Assembly (NCBI GenBank): GCA_944341895.1
Contig: CALVMB010000002.1
Location: 53,025 to 117,024 of the forward strand
Length of the DNA: 64,000 nucleotides
Direction: 5' to 3'
DNA from: an uncultured Clostridia bacterium
Lineage (GTDB): Bacteria > Bacillota > Clostridia > Christensenellales > Borkfalkiaceae
Translations under genes and position numbers: made by a program
Shown: one piece after another, positions 55,176 through 62,885 of the stretch
Position numbering within the stretch: the stretch's first letter is position 1
Layout of the letters: each line of letters opens with the position of its first letter
Notes under the pieces: generated by a model
What the model saw: the letters and a program-made list of their open reading frames with translations, nothing else
Databases searched by the model: none
Told to the model about the DNA's origin: nothing

Positions 55176-55807
55176 TCCGCGTAGCGCTCGCCAAAGGCAG
55201 GCTGGCTTCTTCCTGTGCCGACCTGTTCATCCGCTGCGGCATCCGCGCGGACATCCTCAAAGAAGAGACGCGCAAACTCGTTCTGGAGACCTCGGACGGC
55301 GCGTTCAAGTTCTTTTTCGTCAAGCCCTCCGACGTGCCCACGTACGTGGAATACGGCATTGCGGACATCGGCGTCGTGGGCAAGGATACCTTGCTCGAAG
55401 CGGGCGCCGATCTGTACGAACTGCTCGACCTGGGCTTTGAACGCTGCAAACTGTGCGTGGCAGGGTTTGCGGGCGTCCGCCCCGATCCCGCGCGCCCGCT
55501 GCGCGTGGCGACCAAGTACGTGCACACCGCCCGCCGCCTGTACGCTTCGCGCGGCGAGGACGCCGAGATCATCAAACTCAACGGCTCCATCGAACTGGCG
55601 CCGCTCACGGGATTGTCGGACGTGATCTTCGACATCGTGCAGTCGGGCGGAACGCTGCGCGCCAACGGGCTCTCGGTGCTCGAAGAGGTGTTCGACATCT
55701 CCGCGCGGCTAATCGCCAACAAAGTCAGCCTCAAAACCAAGGCGGCGCAGATCCTGCCCCTGCTCGCAAAGATGCGCGGCGAATTGGCCGCAAAGGACGA
55801 AGTATGA
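55172..55807 (+). CDS. hisG: ATP phosphoribosyltransferase, short form
   Basis: HisG joins ATP and PRPP, the first and controlling step of histidine synthesis. The 211-residue protein is the short form without the C-terminal allosteric domain, so it needs HisZ. Motifs are IRVALAKGRL at the start, PTYVEYGIADIGVVGKDTL, RVATKYVHTARR and GSIELAPLTGLSDVIFDIVQSGGTL. Both ends overlap neighbours by 4 bases (ATGA). Confidence 0.95.
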   Translation: MIRVALAKGRLASSCADLFIRCGIRADILKEETRKLVLETSDGAFKFFFVKPSDVPTYVEYGIADIGVVGKDTLLEAGADLYELLDLGFERCKLCVAGFAGVRPDPARPLRVATKYVHTARRLYASRGEDAEIIKLNGSIELAPLTGLSDVIFDIVQSGGTLRANGLSVLEEVFDISARLIANKVSLKTKAAQILPLLAKMRGELAAKDEV

Positions 55808-57081
55808 AAATTTTTGAAAACGCCGCCGCAGCGGGCGAGATCCTGCGCCGCGGGAAATTCGACGACGAGCAGCGCGCCGAAGCGGTGCGCGCCATCGTGC
55901 GGGACGTCAAGGAGCGCGGCGACGCGGCGCTGTTTGCGTACTGCGAAAAATTTGACGGTTCGGCGCTCACCGCCGACATCGTCGCCGTGTCCGACGAGGA
56001 GACGGCGCGCGCCTACGAACAGGTGGATGCGCCGCTGCTCGCCTCCCTGCGCAAGGCGATCAAAAATGTCTACGAATACCACGTCCGTTCGCTGCTGAAA
56101 GAAGACATCCGCACCAAACAGGGAAAGACGACGGGCTTTGCCGTCCGCCCCGTGTCGCGCGCGGGCATCTATGTGCCCGGCGGCACCGCGCCGCTGGTCA
56201 GTTCGGTGCTGATGGGCGTGCTCCCCGCAAAGGCGGCGGGCGTAAAGGAGATCTACGCCTGCACCCCCGCCAAAAACGGCGAGGTGCATCCCGCCGTCAT
56301 CGTGGCGGCAAAGGAATGCGGCGTGACCAAATTGTTCAAAGCGGGCGGCGCGCAGGCGATCGCCGCGCTCGCCTACGGCACGGAGAGCATCCCGAAAGCG
56401 GACGTCATCGCAGGCCCCGGCAACATCTATGTCACCCTCGCAAAAAAGGAAGTGTACGGGCAGGTCGGCATCGACATGCTCGCGGGCCCTTCGGAGATCC
56501 TCATCATCGCGGACGGGGAACAAAACCCCGTATACGTCGCGGCGGACGTCCTTTCGCAGGCGGAACACGACAAACTGGCGCGTTCCATCGTCCTCACCGA
56601 CGATGCGGCGTTCGCCGAAACACTGTCCGCGGAGGTGGAGCGGCAACTGGCTCTCCTGCCCCGCCGCGACATCGCGGCGCAGGCGCTCGAAAGCGCGGGC
56701 GGCATCATCCTCGTCAAGGACATGGACGAGGCGTGCGCGCTCGCGGACGAGATCGCGCCCGAACACCTGGAGATCGCGGCGAAAGACTGCGAGCGGCTGC
56801 TTGCCAAGATCGGGCACGCGGGCGCGGTGTTTTTGGGCAGTTATACGCCCGAACCCGTCGGCGATTATTTCGCGGGGCCCGACCACATCCTGCCCACGGG
56901 CGGGACGGCGCGCTTTTTCGAGGTGCTCAACGCCGACATCTTCCTGCGCAAGATGAGCGTCATCCGCTATACGAAAGAAGCGATCGAACGGGACGGCGCG
57001 GACATCGTGCGCCTTGCCGAGAGCGAGGGACTGCACGCGCATGCGAACGCCGTGAAAGTACGTCTGGAGGGAAAGAAATGA
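55804..57081 (+). CDS. hisD: Histidinol dehydrogenase
   Basis: HisD oxidises histidinol to histidine in two NAD-dependent steps at a zinc site. The 425-residue protein has GIYVPGGTAPLVSSVLMG, the signature AGGAQAIAALAYGTESIPK, DVIAGPGNIYVTLAKKEVYG, DMLAGPSEIL and PEHLEIAAKD with the catalytic Glu/His, and FLGSYTPEPVGDY. The ATG at 55804 overlaps the hisG stop by 4 bases; the longer open frame upstream runs antiparallel in sense with hisG and is not coding. Confidence 0.95.
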   Translation: MKIFENAAAAGEILRRGKFDDEQRAEAVRAIVRDVKERGDAALFAYCEKFDGSALTADIVAVSDEETARAYEQVDAPLLASLRKAIKNVYEYHVRSLLKEDIRTKQGKTTGFAVRPVSRAGIYVPGGTAPLVSSVLMGVLPAKAAGVKEIYACTPAKNGEVHPAVIVAAKECGVTKLFKAGGAQAIAALAYGTESIPKADVIAGPGNIYVTLAKKEVYGQVGIDMLAGPSEILIIADGEQNPVYVAADVLSQAEHDKLARSIVLTDDAAFAETLSAEVERQLALLPRRDIAAQALESAGGIILVKDMDEACALADEIAPEHLEIAAKDCERLLAKIGHAGAVFLGSYTPEPVGDYFAGPDHILPTGGTARFFEVLNADIFLRKMSVIRYTKEAIERDGADIVRLAESEGLHAHANAVKVRLEGKK

Positions 57082-57653
57082 GAAAGGCATCCGTCGCGCG
57101 CAAGACGCGCGAGACCGAGATCACGCTCGAGTTGAATCTGGACGGCAAGGGCATTGCCGCCGTCGATACGGGGGTGGGGTTTTTCAACCATATGCTCGAA
57201 CTGTTCGCCGTGCACGCGGGCGCTGACCTGACCGTGCATTGCAAGGGGGATACCGACGTGGATTTCCACCACAGCGTGGAGGACGTGGGCATCTGCCTGG
57301 GGCAGGCGTTCAAAGAGGCGCTGGGCGATAAAAAGGGCATCGCCCGCTTTGCCGACCGCGTCGTGCCCATGGACGAATGCGCCGCACTGGTCGCGCTGGA
57401 CATCAGCGGCAGGCCCTTCCTAAACTTCGAACAGACCATGTCCGGCAAGATCGGGCAGTTCGACGCCGAACTGGTGGAAGAATTTTTCCGCGCCTTCGCC
57501 TTCAACGCGGGCGTCAACCTCTTTATCAAACTGCTCAAGGGCGGAAACATGCACCACGAGGCGGAAGCCATTTTCAAGGCGTTCGCCAAATGCGTGCAGG
57601 ACGCGGTGAAGATCGTTTCCGACACCGTTCCGTCCTCCAAGGGAGTGCTGTAA
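57078..57653 (+). CDS. hisB: Imidazoleglycerol-phosphate dehydratase
   Basis: HisB dehydrates imidazole glycerol phosphate. The 191-residue single-domain enzyme has the two metal-binding motifs, DFHHSVEDVGI and GGNMHHEAEAIFKAFA, plus FFNHMLELFAVHAGADL near the start. There is no fused phosphatase domain, so histidinol phosphatase must be encoded elsewhere. It overlaps hisD by 4 bases and abuts hisH with no gap. Confidence 0.95.
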   Translation: MRKASVARKTRETEITLELNLDGKGIAAVDTGVGFFNHMLELFAVHAGADLTVHCKGDTDVDFHHSVEDVGICLGQAFKEALGDKKGIARFADRVVPMDECAALVALDISGRPFLNFEQTMSGKIGQFDAELVEEFFRAFAFNAGVNLFIKLLKGGNMHHEAEAIFKAFAKCVQDAVKIVSDTVPSSKGVL

Positions 57654-58241
57654 ATGATCGGCATCGTCGATTACGGCGCGGGCAACCTGCGTTCGGTGCA
57701 AAAGGCGCTGGAAGCGCTGGGTGTGCGGGCCGCGATCTCGGGCGAAACGGCGGTTTTGGACGGGTGCGAAAAACTCATCCTGCCGGGGGTCGGGTCCTTC
57801 GGCGCGGGCATGGCGGAACTTGCCGCCCGCGGGCTGGACAAATACCTCTGCCGCCGTGCCGCCGATACCAAGATGCTGGGCATCTGCCTCGGCATGCAGT
57901 TTCTGCTCGAAAAGAGTTTTGAGGACGGGGAATTTGCGGGGCTGGGGCTCATTCCCGGCACCGTGGAGCGCTTTCGGGAAGGCAAGATCCCGCAGATCGG
58001 CTGGAACGAGGTCGCCGACCTCAGAACGCCGCTGTTTGCGGGCATCGCCGAAGGCACCCGCTTTTATTTCGTGCACAGTTACCGTGCCGTCTGCGACGAC
58101 GCGTATGCCATCGCCAAGACGGAATATTTTGCCGTGTATCCCTCCGCGATCGGGGCGGGGAACGTGTACGGCGTGCAGTTCCACCCCGAAAAGAGCGGGG
58201 AAGCGGGACTGCGGCTTTTGAAAAACTTCTGCGCACTGTGA
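57654..58241 (+). CDS. hisH: Imidazole glycerol phosphate synthase, glutamine amidotransferase subunit
   Basis: HisH releases ammonia from glutamine for HisF. The 195-residue class I amidotransferase has GIVDYGAGNLRSVQKAL, the nucleophile cysteine in GICLGMQFLLEKS, and the His/Glu pair in VQFHPEKSGEAG. The ATG starts directly after the hisB stop. HisH and HisF form one enzyme, although hisA lies between their genes. Confidence 0.95.
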   Translation: MIGIVDYGAGNLRSVQKALEALGVRAAISGETAVLDGCEKLILPGVGSFGAGMAELAARGLDKYLCRRAADTKMLGICLGMQFLLEKSFEDGEFAGLGLIPGTVERFREGKIPQIGWNEVADLRTPLFAGIAEGTRFYFVHSYRAVCDDAYAIAKTEYFAVYPSAIGAGNVYGVQFHPEKSGEAGLRLLKNFCAL

Positions 58242-58295
58242 TCCGCCGCGGCGGAATTTTGCAAACGTGGCGGAGACGCCCGAAGGAGAAAGACC

Positions 58296-59009
58296 ATGTA
58301 TTTGTTTCCTGCCATCGATGTACTGGACGGCAAGGCGGTGCGCCTGTACAAGGGCGACCGCACCCGCGTGACCGAATACGGCGACCCGCTCGCGTTCGCC
58401 GAAAAATGGGTGGAAGCGGGCGCCAAATGGCTGCACGTCGTCGACCTTTCGGGCGCGTTCACGGGCGAAAGCGGCATCGACTCGCTCATCACCGAGATCA
58501 AAAAGCGCTTCGACGTACAGGTGCAGAGCGGCGGAGGATTGCGCCGCATCGTGGATATCCGCCGCCGCCTGGATGCGGGCGCCGACCGCGCCGTCATCGG
58601 CACCATGGCGGTGAGCGATCCCGACGAGTTCGCGCTGGCGACGTATACTTTCCCCGAAAAGATCGTCGCAGGCATCGACGCGCGCGGCGGCATGTTTGCC
58701 GTCAAGGGCTGGACGGAGACGACGAACGTTTCGGCGGTGTCCTTCGGCAAAAAGTGTAAAAAGATGGGCATTTCCTGCGCGCTGTTCACCGATATCTCCA
58801 AGGACGGCGCCATGCAGGGCGCGAACGTGTGCGAATCCATGCGTATGCAGAAGGAAACGGGTCTGAACATTATCGCTTCGGGCGGGGTGTCCTCGCTTGC
58901 AGACATCAAAAATCTGCAGGAAAGCGGCATTTACGGCGCGGTGCTCGGCAAAGCCATTTACGACGGCGCCGTCGATCTTTCCGTCGCGCTCGCCCTCGCG
59001 CGCGCATAA
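58296..59009 (+). CDS. hisA: Phosphoribosylformimino-5-aminoimidazole carboxamide ribotide isomerase
   Basis: HisA opens the ribose ring by an Amadori rearrangement. The 237-residue half-barrel-duplicated protein has PAIDVLDGKAVRLYKGD with the catalytic aspartate (D8) and the second aspartate in LFTDISKDGAMQG, plus ASGGVSSLADI for phosphate binding. AGGAGAAAG precedes the ATG. The 54-base gap before it is the largest in this operon. Confidence 0.95.
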   Translation: MYLFPAIDVLDGKAVRLYKGDRTRVTEYGDPLAFAEKWVEAGAKWLHVVDLSGAFTGESGIDSLITEIKKRFDVQVQSGGGLRRIVDIRRRLDAGADRAVIGTMAVSDPDEFALATYTFPEKIVAGIDARGGMFAVKGWTETTNVSAVSFGKKCKKMGISCALFTDISKDGAMQGANVCESMRMQKETGLNIIASGGVSSLADIKNLQESGIYGAVLGKAIYDGAVDLSVALALARA

Positions 59010-59021
59010 TCGGAGGGGAAC

Positions 59022-59783
59022 ATGCTTGCAAAGCGCATCATTCCCTGCCTGGACATCGACCGCGGCAGGGTGGTCAAGGGCGTCAACTTCGTCAACCTCG
59101 TCGACGCGGGCGATCCCGTCGAGGTCGCCAAGGCGTACGACGCGATCGGGGCGGACGAGATCGTCTTTCTGGACATCACCGCGTCCAGCGACAACCGCGC
59201 GACGGCGGTGGATATCCTGAGCCGCGCCAGCGAACAGGTATTCATTCCGCTCACGGTGGGCGGCGGCATCCGTACGGCGGAGGATTTCCGCCGCATGCTC
59301 GCCGCGGGCGCGGACAAGATCGCCGTCAATTCCGCGGCGATCAAAAACCCGCAACTCATCACCGAGGCGGCGCTCAAATTCGGTTCGCAGTGCGTGGTGC
59401 TGGCGGTGGACGCCAAGCGCAACGGCAGAGGCTCGTGGGACGTGTATCTGAACGGCGGCAGGGTGAACACGGGGCTGGATGCGATCGAATGGGCGGCCGC
59501 CGCCGAACAGGCGGGCGCGGGCGAAGTGCTCCTCACCAGCATGGATTGCGACGGCACCAAGGCGGGCTACGACGTGGAACTCACCCGCCGCGTCGCCGAG
59601 GCGGTCAACATCCCCGTCATCGCGTCGGGCGGCGCGGGGACCATGCAGCATTTTGCCGACGTGCTCACCCGCGGCAAGGCGGATGCGGCGCTGGCGGCGT
59701 CGCTCTTCCATTTCGGCGAAATGGATATGGGCGAACTCAAACGATATCTCGCGGGACAGGGGATCCCCGTAAGGACGGTGTGA
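59022..59783 (+). CDS. hisF: Imidazole glycerol phosphate synthase, cyclase subunit
   Basis: HisF uses the ammonia from HisH to form imidazole glycerol phosphate and AICAR. The 253-residue barrel has [18 protein letters not shown] with the catalytic aspartate (D11), [19 protein letters not shown], and [18 protein letters not shown] with the second catalytic aspartate, then [15 protein letters not shown]. It resembles HisA, the known paralogue. hisIE begins 1 base after its stop. Confidence 0.96.
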   Translation: MLAKRIIPCLDIDRGRVVKGVNFVNLVDAGDPVEVAKAYDAIGADEIVFLDITASSDNRATAVDILSRASEQVFIPLTVGGGIRTAEDFRRMLAAGADKIAVNSAAIKNPQLITEAALKFGSQCVVLAVDAKRNGRGSWDVYLNGGRVNTGLDAIEWAAAAEQAGAGEVLLTSMDCDGTKAGYDVELTRRVAEAVNIPVIASGGAGTMQHFADVLTRGKADAALAASLFHFGEMDMGELKRYLAGQGIPVRTV

Positions 59784-59784
59784 C

Positions 59785-60384
59785 ATGGAAGAACTCAAAT
59801 TCAACGCGGACGGGCTGATCTGCGCTATCGCGCAGGACTACGAGAGCGGCGAAGTGCTCATGCAGGCGTACATGAACGAGGAAGCATACCGCCTGACGCT
59901 GGTCACGGGGTACGCCCATTATTGGAGCCGTTCCCGCCAAAAATTGTGGAAAAAGGGCGAGGAGAGCGGGCATCTGCAAAAGGTGCGCGGCGTCTATCTC
60001 GATTGCGACAGGGATTGCGTTCTGCTCAAAGTGGAGCAGACGGGCGCGGCGTGCCATACCGGCAACTATTCCTGTTTTTACACGCCCGTGCAGGAATGCG
60101 GGCCGGGCGCGGAGATGCTCGGACAGTTGCAGCGCATCGTCGAGGACCGCAAGCAAAACCCCGAAGAGGGCAGTTATACCGCCTATCTCTTCGAAAAGGG
60201 CGTGGATAAGATCGCCAAAAAGACGGGCGAAGAGGCGGTGGAACTGGTCATTGCCGCCAAGAGCGGGAACCGCGACGAGATCGTGGGCGAATGCGCCGAT
60301 CTGTTCTATCATACCCTCGTCCTGCTCGCCGATGCGGGCGTGAAACTGTCCGACGTGTGCACGGAGTTGAAGAACAGGCACTGA
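59785..60384 (+). CDS. hisIE: Bifunctional phosphoribosyl-AMP cyclohydrolase / phosphoribosyl-ATP pyrophosphohydrolase
   Basis: This 199-residue fusion performs steps two and three of histidine synthesis. The N-terminal HisI part (about 1-100) has [18 protein letters not shown] and the zinc motif DCDRDC...GAACHTG. The C-terminal HisE part (about 108-199) has [20 protein letters not shown] and [14 protein letters not shown]. It is the last his gene; no hisC or phosphatase follows. The 414-base gap after it is filled with repeats. Confidence 0.95.
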   Translation: MEELKFNADGLICAIAQDYESGEVLMQAYMNEEAYRLTLVTGYAHYWSRSRQKLWKKGEESGHLQKVRGVYLDCDRDCVLLKVEQTGAACHTGNYSCFYTPVQECGPGAEMLGQLQRIVEDRKQNPEEGSYTAYLFEKGVDKIAKKTGEEAVELVIAAKSGNRDEIVGECADLFYHTLVLLADAGVKLSDVCTELKNRH

Positions 60385-60798
60385 AAGGGGTTCACGAAAT
60401 TTCTTTCGTGCTGACGAAACAAATTTCCGTGAGTTTGAGGGAGACACCGACGCCGCGCTTCGCGCTCTGTCGTTTTCTCCTTCGCCGCGCGATGTTTTCG
60501 GGGCACACCTCCATTGAATCGCGCGGCTTCACCCTCTTTCTTCACGCCGCCAAAGCGGCGCAAGGGGAAAAAGCCAAAAGCGTGGTTTTGGCTTTTTCAG
60601 GAAAACTGTGTTCACACTTTTTCTTTCGTGCTGACGAAAGAAAAAGCCGTGAGTTGAAGGGAGATGGCGCCGCCAAAACAGGCACTCTCCCGTTTGACAA
60701 AGTGTTCAGGCAAAATATTTGCGGCGCAAACGTATGCGCGTGCGGAAAAATGTTTTGCTAATCTACGATCCGCGCAGGGGTGCGGAGGAGGATATTGC
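60385..60798. other. 414-base intergenic region after hisIE
   Basis: No convincing gene. Most of it (60389-60664) is a diverged copy of the modular dispersed repeat. The end (60694 onward) has TTGACA with only a weak TATTTG 16 bases later, so the promoter of the next gene is uncertain. A short inverted repeat GCCGCC-AAA-GCGGC lies near 60547-60560. Confidence 0.6.
60389..60664 (+). repeat. Modular dispersed intergenic repeat, copy 3 (with an internal duplication)
   Basis: Two copies of the end module occur: GGTTCACGAAATTTC...TTTCCGTGAG (60389-60433) and TGTTCACACTTTTTC...GCCGTGAG (60609-60653), both with the centre TTTCGTGCTGACGAAA. Between them lies a stem GCCGCGCGAT (60484-60493) with ATCGCGCGGC (60518-60527) across 24 bases. 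The stem bases differ from copies 1 and 2 but pairing is kept, and the loop GGGGCACACC and the flank TTCACCC match. Confidence 0.72.
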
Positions 60799-61782
60799 AT
60801 GACAAATGTACAGAGAAAGGGCTCGCTCCTGTCCTTCCGTCCGGACATCAAGGTGCTGGACGCGACGCTGCGCGACGGCGGGCTTTGCAACAATTTTCAG
60901 TTTTCGGATGAATTTGCCAAGGCGCTGTACGCGATGAACGTCGAGGCGGGCGTCGATTATATGGAGATGGGCTACAAGGCGTCCAAGGCGCTGTTCGACC
61001 CTTCCAAATTCGGCAAGTACAAGTTCTGCGACGAAAAGGACTTGCAGGCGATCGTCGGCGAAAACAAATCGGACATGAAACTCGCCGTCATGGCGGACGT
61101 GGGCAGGACGGATTTCCGCAAGGATATCGGGGAAAAGAAGGACAGCGTGCTGGACATGGTGCGCGTCGCCTGCTACATCAACGAGATCCCGCGCGCCATC
61201 GAGATGATCGAGTACTGCCATAAAAAGGGGTACGAGACCTGCGCCAACGTGATGGCGGTTTCCAAGGCGAGCGAGGAAGAGATCGCCGACGCCCTCGCCA
61301 TGCTCGGGCAGAGCCCCGTCGACGTCATTTACCTCGTCGATTCATACGGTTCGCTGTATCCCGAACAGGTCGCAAAACTGACGCTGCGCTACCTCGAATA
61401 CGGCGAAAAATACAAAAAGGTCATCGGCGTGCACGCGCACAACAACCAGCAACTCGCGTTCGGCAATACCATCGAGGCGGCAAGTTGGGGCGCGTCCATG
61501 CTGGACATGACGGTGAACGGCATCGGCCGCGGCGCGGGCAACTGTTCTTCCGAACTGCTGTTGGGCTTTTTGAAAAATCCGAAGTTCCGCATCGAGCCCG
61601 TTCTGCGCTTTATTTCCGAGTATATGCTCCCGCTGCGCGAGGCGGGCGTGGTGTGGGGGTACGACGTGCCGTACCTGCTCACGGGCAGGCTGAACATGCA
61701 CCCGTCGTCCGCCATCGCTTTCATCCGCGCGGGCCGCACCGATTACGACGCATTCAACGGCGAACTCACCGAAAAGGACTGA
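60799..61782 (+). CDS. DRE-TIM metallolyase family protein (aldolase catalytic domain)
   Basis: The 327-residue protein has the DRE-TIM hallmark LDATLRDGGLCNNF (D/T-L-R-D-G), the metal pair in GVHAHNNQQLAFGNT (HxH), and NGIGRGAGNCSSELLLG. These mark enzymes such as HMG-CoA lyase, isopropylmalate or homocitrate synthase and 4-hydroxy-2-oxovalerate aldolase. It lacks the C-terminal regulatory or dimerisation domains of the synthases and is closest in plan to the aldolases. Substrate is unknown. GCGGAGGAGG precedes the ATG at 60799. It is not part of the his pathway. Confidence 0.82.
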   Translation: MTNVQRKGSLLSFRPDIKVLDATLRDGGLCNNFQFSDEFAKALYAMNVEAGVDYMEMGYKASKALFDPSKFGKYKFCDEKDLQAIVGENKSDMKLAVMADVGRTDFRKDIGEKKDSVLDMVRVACYINEIPRAIEMIEYCHKKGYETCANVMAVSKASEEEIADALAMLGQSPVDVIYLVDSYGSLYPEQVAKLTLRYLEYGEKYKKVIGVHAHNNQQLAFGNTIEAASWGASMLDMTVNGIGRGAGNCSSELLLGFLKNPKFRIEPVLRFISEYMLPLREAGVVWGYDVPYLLTGRLNMHPSSAIAFIRAGRTDYDAFNGELTEKD

Positions 61783-61845
61783 CGGTAAAATTTTCCGCGT
61801 ACGGAAGGGCGCATGCCTGCACATACTCTTTGCGGAGGGAGTTGC

Positions 61846-61953
61846 ATGGCACGTTTTGTCAAGGACCGCGACGCGGCGGATATCGCGTGGAAACTGTTCG
61901 AACAGACGGGCAGCCTGTCCTATTATATGCTGTACCGCGAACTCAAACAATGA
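61846..61953 (+). CDS. yqzL: YqzL-like small protein upstream of recO
   Basis: An ATG at 61846 after GGAGGGAG opens a 35-codon frame whose product contains IAWKLFEQTGSLSYYMLYRE. This fits the YqzL family, tiny proteins encoded just before recO in many Bacillota, with the conserved WKLFExTG and a C-terminal aromatic-rich helix. The function is not known. It ends 28 bases before recO, with which it is surely co-transcribed. Confidence 0.85.
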   Translation: MARFVKDRDAADIAWKLFEQTGSLSYYMLYRELKQ

Positions 61954-61981
61954 GCGCCGCACGGCGGCGCGGCGAGGGACG

Positions 61982-62707
61982 ATGGAACGCAAGGTGGATG
62001 CGCTCGTGCTGCGCACGGCGGATTTCGGCGAAAACGACAAGATGCTCACCCTGTTCACGCTGCAGAGCGGCAAACTCTCTGCGGCGGCGAAGGGTGTGCG
62101 TAAGGCGGGGGCGAAACTGCGGTTCGCCGCCCAGCCTTTTTGTTTTGCCGAATATGTTTTGGCGCAGAAAGGGGAACGGTTCACCGTCATTTCGGCGGCG
62201 CAGACGGACGGGTTTTATCCCCTGCGCGAGGACCTCGGCAAGTTTTACGCCGCGGCGTGCGTCGTCGGGCTGTGCGACGCGCTTTTGTACGAGAACATCG
62301 TCAACGAGGAACTGTTCCTGCGCGCCGTGGAGGCGCTGCGTGCGATGTGCGAAGGGGAAGCGCTTCCCGCGCTGCTCACTTTTTTTCTCAAAGCGCTCGA
62401 ACTTTCGGGGTATATGCTCGATCTCTCCGCCTGCGCCGGGTGCGGGGCGGTGCTCGAAGGACAGGTTTTTTTCGATCTGACCGACGGATGCTTTTACTGC
62501 GCCGATTGCGGGCGCGGTGCGGGCGTGCGCGCGGCCACGCTGGCGGCGCTCAGGCGCTGTGCGGGGGAGCCCGCCGCCGAAGAGCCCGCCTCGCAAGAGG
62601 AAGGACAGGCGGGGGAGCGCCGCGCGCTCAAACTGCTGTATGCGTATTTCTGCGCCAAAACGGAGAGCCGCGTGCGCGCCGTCGAGGAGTATCTGCGGCT
62701 GGAATGA
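61982..62707 (+). CDS. recO: DNA repair protein RecO
   Basis: RecO loads RecA onto SSB-coated DNA together with RecR. The 241-residue protein has an N-terminal OB fold (VDALVLRTADFGENDKMLTL), a helical middle region and a zinc finger (CAGCGAVLEG...CADCG, about 147-180). The C-terminal part includes an Ala/Glu-rich stretch (about 197-212). Length is normal. The ATG at 61982 follows GCGAGGGAC; the frame is open earlier but overlaps yqzL in another frame. Confidence 0.93.
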   Translation: MERKVDALVLRTADFGENDKMLTLFTLQSGKLSAAAKGVRKAGAKLRFAAQPFCFAEYVLAQKGERFTVISAAQTDGFYPLREDLGKFYAAACVVGLCDALLYENIVNEELFLRAVEALRAMCEGEALPALLTFFLKALELSGYMLDLSACAGCGAVLEGQVFFDLTDGCFYCADCGRGAGVRAATLAALRRCAGEPAAEEPASQEEGQAGERRALKLLYAYFCAKTESRVRAVEEYLRLE

Positions 62708-62713
62708 GCGTCT

Positions 62714-62741
62714 GCGGCACGTCTGCCGCGGCGTTTTTTTT
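62714..62741 (+). terminator. Terminator after recO
   Basis: GCGGC pairs with GCCGC and is followed by GGCG and eight T. Confidence 0.7.
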
Positions 62742-62800
62742 ATGCCGCGCCCGCCGTCGCAGATTTCGTGTAAAAAGTTTCAAAAATTTTATCTTTACAC

Positions 62801-62829
62801 TTGAAATTTGCGACGTTTTATAGTAAAAT
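62801..62829 (+). promoter_or_regulatory. ppdK promoter
   Basis: TTGAAA (62801) and TAAAAT (62824) with a 17-base spacer, 57 bases before the ATG, in a locally AT-rich stretch (62765-62885) unlike the GC-rich surroundings. Confidence 0.8.
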
Positions 62830-62885
62830 GAAAGCGTTAGGGAACTTGCAAAAAAAATTCCAATCGAAACAGGAGGAAATCTTTT

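Noticed and set aside
57420-59804. A 794-codon minus-strand frame across hisH, hisA and hisF
   Set aside because: Opposite well-identified his genes; no motif, composition of a shadow frame.
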